A stretch of DNA of 64,000 bases from Beta vulgaris subsp. vulgaris. Taxonomy: Eukaryota; Streptophyta; Magnoliopsida; Caryophyllales; Amaranthaceae. The DNA is taken from positions 11,414,560 to 11,478,559 of the forward strand of contig NC_079210.1 of NCBI RefSeq assembly GCF_026745355.1, in the 5' to 3' direction. The position numbers and the translations under genes are program-made. Under the pieces are notes generated by a model, which did not search any database, had not been told where the DNA came from, and saw nothing but the letters and a program-made list of their open reading frames with translations. This document shows, one piece after another, positions 60,134 to 64,000 of this stretch. Position 1 is the stretch's first letter, and each line of letters starts with the position of its first letter.

Positions 60134-60147
60134 AAAAAGGGGAAATT
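60134..60147 (+). other. older copia polypurine tract
   Basis: CAAAAAGGGGAAAT or nearby, directly before TGTTGAGTTCC, in a CATC-AAAAAGGGG context like copia 1. Confidence 0.75.
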
Positions 60148-61339
60148 TGTTGAGTTCCTTTGTTTTGAAATGATGAAATACTAACAAACAACTAGGTTTA
60201 TTGTTGTGTTCTCTACTATTCCTTTGTACAACAAATAGGTCATGTTCAAGACATAGTTTAATGAACCTTGCTCGATGAGGATCAGGATATTTCTAAGGGA
60301 AAAGCTCATGGCTTGAAGTGTATGAAGATTGTAAATCTTATCAGTCTTTATGTAATATTATCTACATGATAAGTGGGAGAAATCACTATAATATTCTTTG
60401 TGAGGTACTAGTAGCGTCATGAATATGAGAACTCGATTGGTCAATAATCATTACACCACCAATTCAAGGAAACAACTCGTAAGAACTATGAACTTTATTG
60501 ATCTAGAGTTAGCCGTTTTAAGATAATTTTTTAATTATTGGAGATGTTTCCTAAAGTATTTTTGGCAAATTTTTGTGCCAACTCGAGGGGAATAATATCA
60601 TCAGAATATTTGAATGAGGGATTTCGTGATAATTATCTTGGATTTTATCTTCATTCATTTATGGAAACCATACAATATACAAGGTACTTTCCATATACTT
60701 GTGTATCATTGAAAAGTATCTTGCAACCAAGATATGATATAATTATGGGTCATGAAATCACTCATCCAAAGCCTATATATACTGATTATATTCTTTATTA
60801 TTCGTTGTTGGTCTTCTAGAGAAAAAATGAGTATTACTTTAAAGATCACCTTAAAGAATAGTTGAACCATTTGCCTTTTTTGAGTGCACCATTCTAGGAT
60901 TCCTATATCTCTTACTTAGCTTTGTGTATAAGCATTATTGAGAGAGTTTTTGAGTTTGTAATTGAACTACTAATAGGTTAGTAGTTGGGGAGCATTAGTT
61001 AGTTCAAGCGCGAGTGCTTGTGAATTCAAGTGCGAATTAGCACATCTAGAGTGAAGTGTGGGGTGAGCTGTTTGTGTTAAGTAAGATTAATAGCTTTTGA
61101 GCTTGTTACTTTTGTCGAGTGGAGTAGATTAACAAACATGACTAAGTTGTGGAGGATGTAGACTATGAGTCGAGTCGAACCTCGTTAAATCTAAATGTTT
61201 GCTTTAATTTTATTATTTTCATTGTTCAGTGTTTCCCCGGCAAGAACCAGTTTAGCTGGTTTCCCAGGTTGAAAAGGTTTCAAACGCATTATTTTTTGTT
61301 AGCTTACTCAATTCATCCCTCCTTTCTATTGAACCTTCA
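60148..61339 (+). repeat. older copia 3' LTR
   Basis: Starts TGTTGAGTTCC after the PPT and runs about 1.19 kb to near ...GAACCTTCA. The TTGTGTATAAGCATTATTGAGAG and CAATTCATCCCTCC segments resemble R/U5 sequences of SIRE LTRs. The right edge is inferred because the 5' LTR and TSD are missing. Confidence 0.65.
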
Positions 61340-61348
61340 GAGCTTTGA

Positions 61349-61369
61349 TATATATATATATATATATAT
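61349..61369. repeat. (TA)n microsatellite beside MITE
   Basis: About ten TA units immediately left of the first Micron-like copy. Confidence 0.95.
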
Positions 61370-61648
61370 GGGCAAGATCACATGAGAATGCTCCATACAT
61401 GACAAATGAGAATGAAACTCAACCACACGATTGGATTAGAGTTACAACACTGTTCATTAGAGTTATACACCCTAAAAAATTTTGAGTCCAAAAAATAATT
61501 TTTTTTTCGAATTTTTTTTTCTAATATTCTTTTTTTGGAGTAACATCACTTTCTCATTATAGTTACATCACTTATTCATAAGAGTTATATTGCATAAAAT
61601 TTATTCTCATTTCTCATGTAAGTATGCATTCTCATATGAACTCACTTC
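61370..61648. mobile_element. Micron-like MITE, copy 1
   Basis: Begins GGGCAAGATCACATGAGAATGC and ends GCATTCTCATATGAACTCACTT. These are imperfect inverted ends of about 20 bp. It shares most of its length with 61702-62000. It is non-coding and next to (TA)n, as in the rice Micron family. Confidence 0.65.
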
Positions 61649-61701
61649 TAGATAGTGAGTTCATATGAGAATGCATACTTAAATAAGAATGAATTTTACG
61701 C
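61649..61701. repeat. inverted fragment between the two MITE copies
   Basis: GTGAGTTCATATGAGAATGC followed by ATACTTA-AATAAGAATGAATTTTACGCG is the reverse complement of the right end of the MITE. Together with the end of copy 1 it makes a near-perfect hairpin with a loop of about nine bases (TTCTAGATA). Confidence 0.85.
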
Positions 61702-62121
<420 letters not shown>

Positions 62122-62660
62122 TACTACAAATATGTGCAAAAGTATCACCTATGAGAGACCTAATGAAATAAGTGATTATTCAGCAAAAAAAACCTAATTT
62201 GTTTGAAAGATGGTCTGTTATAACATGATAAATGAGACCTCTTCTTTAAAAAGGTGGTTTTTTTGAACCTTATCAAAAGTTTCCAATATTAAAGAAACCA
62301 CTTATTCATATTAAGTGGTGATTTTAATTTTGTATCGTTTTTAAAAAAGATCTATATATTATGTCCGTTTTTTCAGGTATTCAATAATAATTGTATTACT
62401 AATTATTAATTTAAAAAAATAACACACATATTTATGACCCACTAAAACCCTATATACTACTCTTTACTTCATTTTTTTTACGGTACTCTTTAGCTAATTT
62501 ACTTTGTATGTATTACTCCATTATTAACAAATATTTAAAGCCAAAACCAAAAGTAGTTTCTCATCATTTCCCCCTTCTTCTTTCTTTGTTCTCTCTTGAT
62601 GACAACAAATTCTGCCATTAAATTTCTTGACGACAAACCCTACTTAACAGAGAAAAAACA

Positions 62661-63431
62661 ATGCAACTCTTCGACTTAAACATTCCACACCTAGAATCCG
62701 AGATATTATTCTCGGACAAATTTTCATAAAAGAAAACTCGACTCAAGCTAATCGTCAAATAAATGGAGTTAGGTTACGCTGGAATCGCTTACAATCGTAC
62801 GATTAAAGGTATATCATTGCACTATTTCTCCATTTCCTCTCTCTTCTCTCCTCAATGTATCTCCTTCTCTCTCCTCAACTGTTTCCTTTCATCGTCGTCT
62901 CCTCGGAGTTTTCAAAAACTCTGCGTTTCGACAATATACTCGTTTAACAATGGTGGTTGAAACCTCAATTCAAGCTTTGGCGTTGAATTCTGGTAATCCG
63001 GTTCCTAAGACTTATGATTTGATCGCTGTTAAAGCTTTGAATCAGAATTCATTTGATCTTGCATGTCAATCGTCACAGGTATTATGTTTAATTGATTGAA
63101 ATTGATTTTTTTTTGCTGTATTAGTGGAGAATTTGGTGAATTTTATATGAGTGAGGATTTTGATTGAGTTTTTGCGTGTGTAGGTTGATTTGATTTCGAT
63201 TGACTTTGCTGAGAAATTGTCGCTTCGTTTGAAGCTTCCTATGGTGAAAGCAGCCATTGCGGTTTGATTCTCTCTCTTTGTGTGTTTTTGCTATAGTTTT
63301 CGTTTCGGTTTGATTGTAATGGAAATTTGAATTTGAATGTGCAGCGAGGGGTGTACTTCAAGATTATGTACTTGAGTCTTATGCTAGATGCTCAAGTGAG
63401 AAGGCAAATGATCTCCAATTCCAAGCTGTGA
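62661..63431 (+). pseudogene. RNase P protein subunit p30 (RPP30) pseudogene with introns
   Basis: From 62661 the frame reads MQLFDLNIPHLESE, then a stop, TRLKL, another stop and MELGYAGIAYNRTIKG. A frameshift (about 14 bases short) leads to CTISPFPLSSLLNVSPSLSS, FRQYTRLTMVVE and LNSGNPVPKTYDLIAVKALN. It splices after CQSSQ at 63078 (GTATTA...GTGTAG) into VDLISIDFAEKLSLRLKLPM, VKAAIA (63184-63261). It splices again (GTTTGA...GTGCAG) into RGVYFKIMYLSLMLDAQVRR, QMISNSKL, and stops at 63429. These blocks follow the plant RPP30 N-terminal and TIM-barrel region. p30 is a protein of RNase P/MRP, which processes tRNA and rRNA precursors in the nucleus. The C-terminal half is absent. Introns show a DNA-level copy, not a retrocopy. 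Confidence 0.8.
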
Positions 63432-64000
63432 TAGTTGTCGAGTATTTTTTAATATGATTTTTACTCTATTAGCTTGTAATTTGCAGCTTAAATAGTAAAA
63501 TTATTTTGGTTCATATAAGAAGGCATTTGACTCAGTTCTCTCTTCAGTGATTGTGTGCCTCCGTCCTTTTATGTATGTTTTGCTTGGCAATATCCTTTTA
63601 AGTATCAGTGGAATGTTCTTTTTGCTGACTTTGCACTTAGATGGTTGAAGAATGATATTCCTCAGTTGTCAAATCATTGCTTACATAGTATGTACTCTCG
63701 ATTTCATTGCATATACAATTTTGATTCATTAGACCCCCTAACAAGGTATTTGGACCTCCTTGTGCCATATTAACCTTTACTTTTGCTATTGAGGATGTAA
63801 ATATGTTAAGATATGTTCTACAAATTTGACAGAATATCATTTTAGACCATATAATTATATTATTTTTGGAATGGTGGTAATTAAAGTTTGCGTAATTTGG
63901 TGTTTTTAGGATGTGGTATCAAGCTCGCATGTGCTGGCTATGCAGTGATTGGTATTATGAGGGGCATGGAAGGTGGAAGGGAGCCCACTATTATATTAAG
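63432..64000. other. unassigned sequence, possible further exon at the window end
   Basis: AT-rich and without a recognised frame until a splice-acceptor-like TTTTTAG at 63909. Two frames after it stay open to the window edge (one reads CGIKLACAGYAVIGIMRG). I cannot assign either. It does not look like the rest of RPP30. Confidence 0.3.

Larger units (their letters stand above)
9300..61339 (+). mobile_element. old SIRE-type copia element that hosts the nested insertions (5' part missing)
   Basis: Copia pieces appear in the correct order on the plus strand with other elements between them. They are RT (9303-9824 and 10452-10760), RNase H (42987-43611), ORF3 and 3' untranslated region (45019-47296 and 59982-60133), PPT (60134-60147) and 3' LTR (60148-about 61339). 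Removing the inserted elements and one TSD copy each rejoins conserved text. For example, RGMI...LTAS before 10760 is followed by the VGLCARF block after 42987. The 5' LTR, gag and integrase are not seen. Its frames are much more damaged than those of the elements nested in it, as expected for the oldest layer. Confidence 0.75.

Noticed and set aside
63500..63620. LINE-like KAFDSV motif in the right flank
   Set aside because: A single short motif with stops around it and no further RT or endonuclease blocks.

Overview
This is nuclear DNA of a flowering plant, most likely a eudicot. The evidence is the set of plant LTR-retrotransposon lineages (Athila, Tekay/Del chromovirus, SIRE-type copia), plant DNA-transposon families (MULE, hAT, CACTA, a microsatellite-flanked MITE) and spliced fragments of plant-type host genes. 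I see no intact host gene, no rRNA or tRNA gene, and no bacterial or CRISPR-like locus. Almost every long open frame is a broken retroelement gene. I cannot name the species.

Layout. (1) Positions 1-1260 are the end of an LTR, probably chromoviral, that runs off the left edge. It abuts a decayed Mutator-like element (1261-3098) carrying a transposase C-terminus and, on the opposite strand, a GRF zinc-finger gene. (2) Positions 3099-6776 are AT-rich and have no recognisable gene. (3) Positions 6777-9230 hold a small non-coding element with two LTR-like copies. (4) From about 9300 to 61339 almost everything sits inside ONE old SIRE-type copia element on the + strand. Its pieces can be followed in order: RT, RNase H, ORF3, PPT and 3' LTR.

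Inside that copia relic are an hAT-like MITE (9825-10451), a complete Athila element on the - strand (10761-42981, TSD CTAGT), a CACTA element (43612-45015, TSD ATT) and a second CACTA element (47300-59978, TSD ACT). The Athila contains a complete SIRE copia on the + strand (17278-28365, TSD GTTTT) and a complete Tekay chromovirus on the - strand (30817-41994, TSD TAAAC). The Tekay gag gene is interrupted by a 431-bp foldback element with TG...CA ends and a 5-bp TSD (37924-38354, TTATA). The second CACTA is split by another complete SIRE copia on the - strand (47433-58355, TSD GTTTC), which itself contains a third CACTA element (54731-55931, TSD TTC). Nesting reaches four layers in two places, and each clean boundary is supported by a target-site duplication.

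Right flank. Next come (TA)n-flanked copies of a Micron-like MITE (61349-62083), a probable CACTA terminus (62119) and a broken copy of the RNase P subunit p30 gene with introns still present (62661-63431). CACTA 47300-59978 also carries two exons and an intact intron of a WD40-protein gene resembling the CCCH/WD40 ZFWD family.

How the parts work together. Each LTR element has the expected order of LTR, PBS, gag, protease, then polymerase genes, then PPT and LTR. Athila primes with tRNA-Asp; the copias and Tekay prime with initiator tRNA-Met. All are damaged by stops, frameshifts or insertions, so current activity would need proteins supplied in trans. The most unusual objects are the U5-U5 palindromic foldback and the gene-fragment-carrying CACTA elements.
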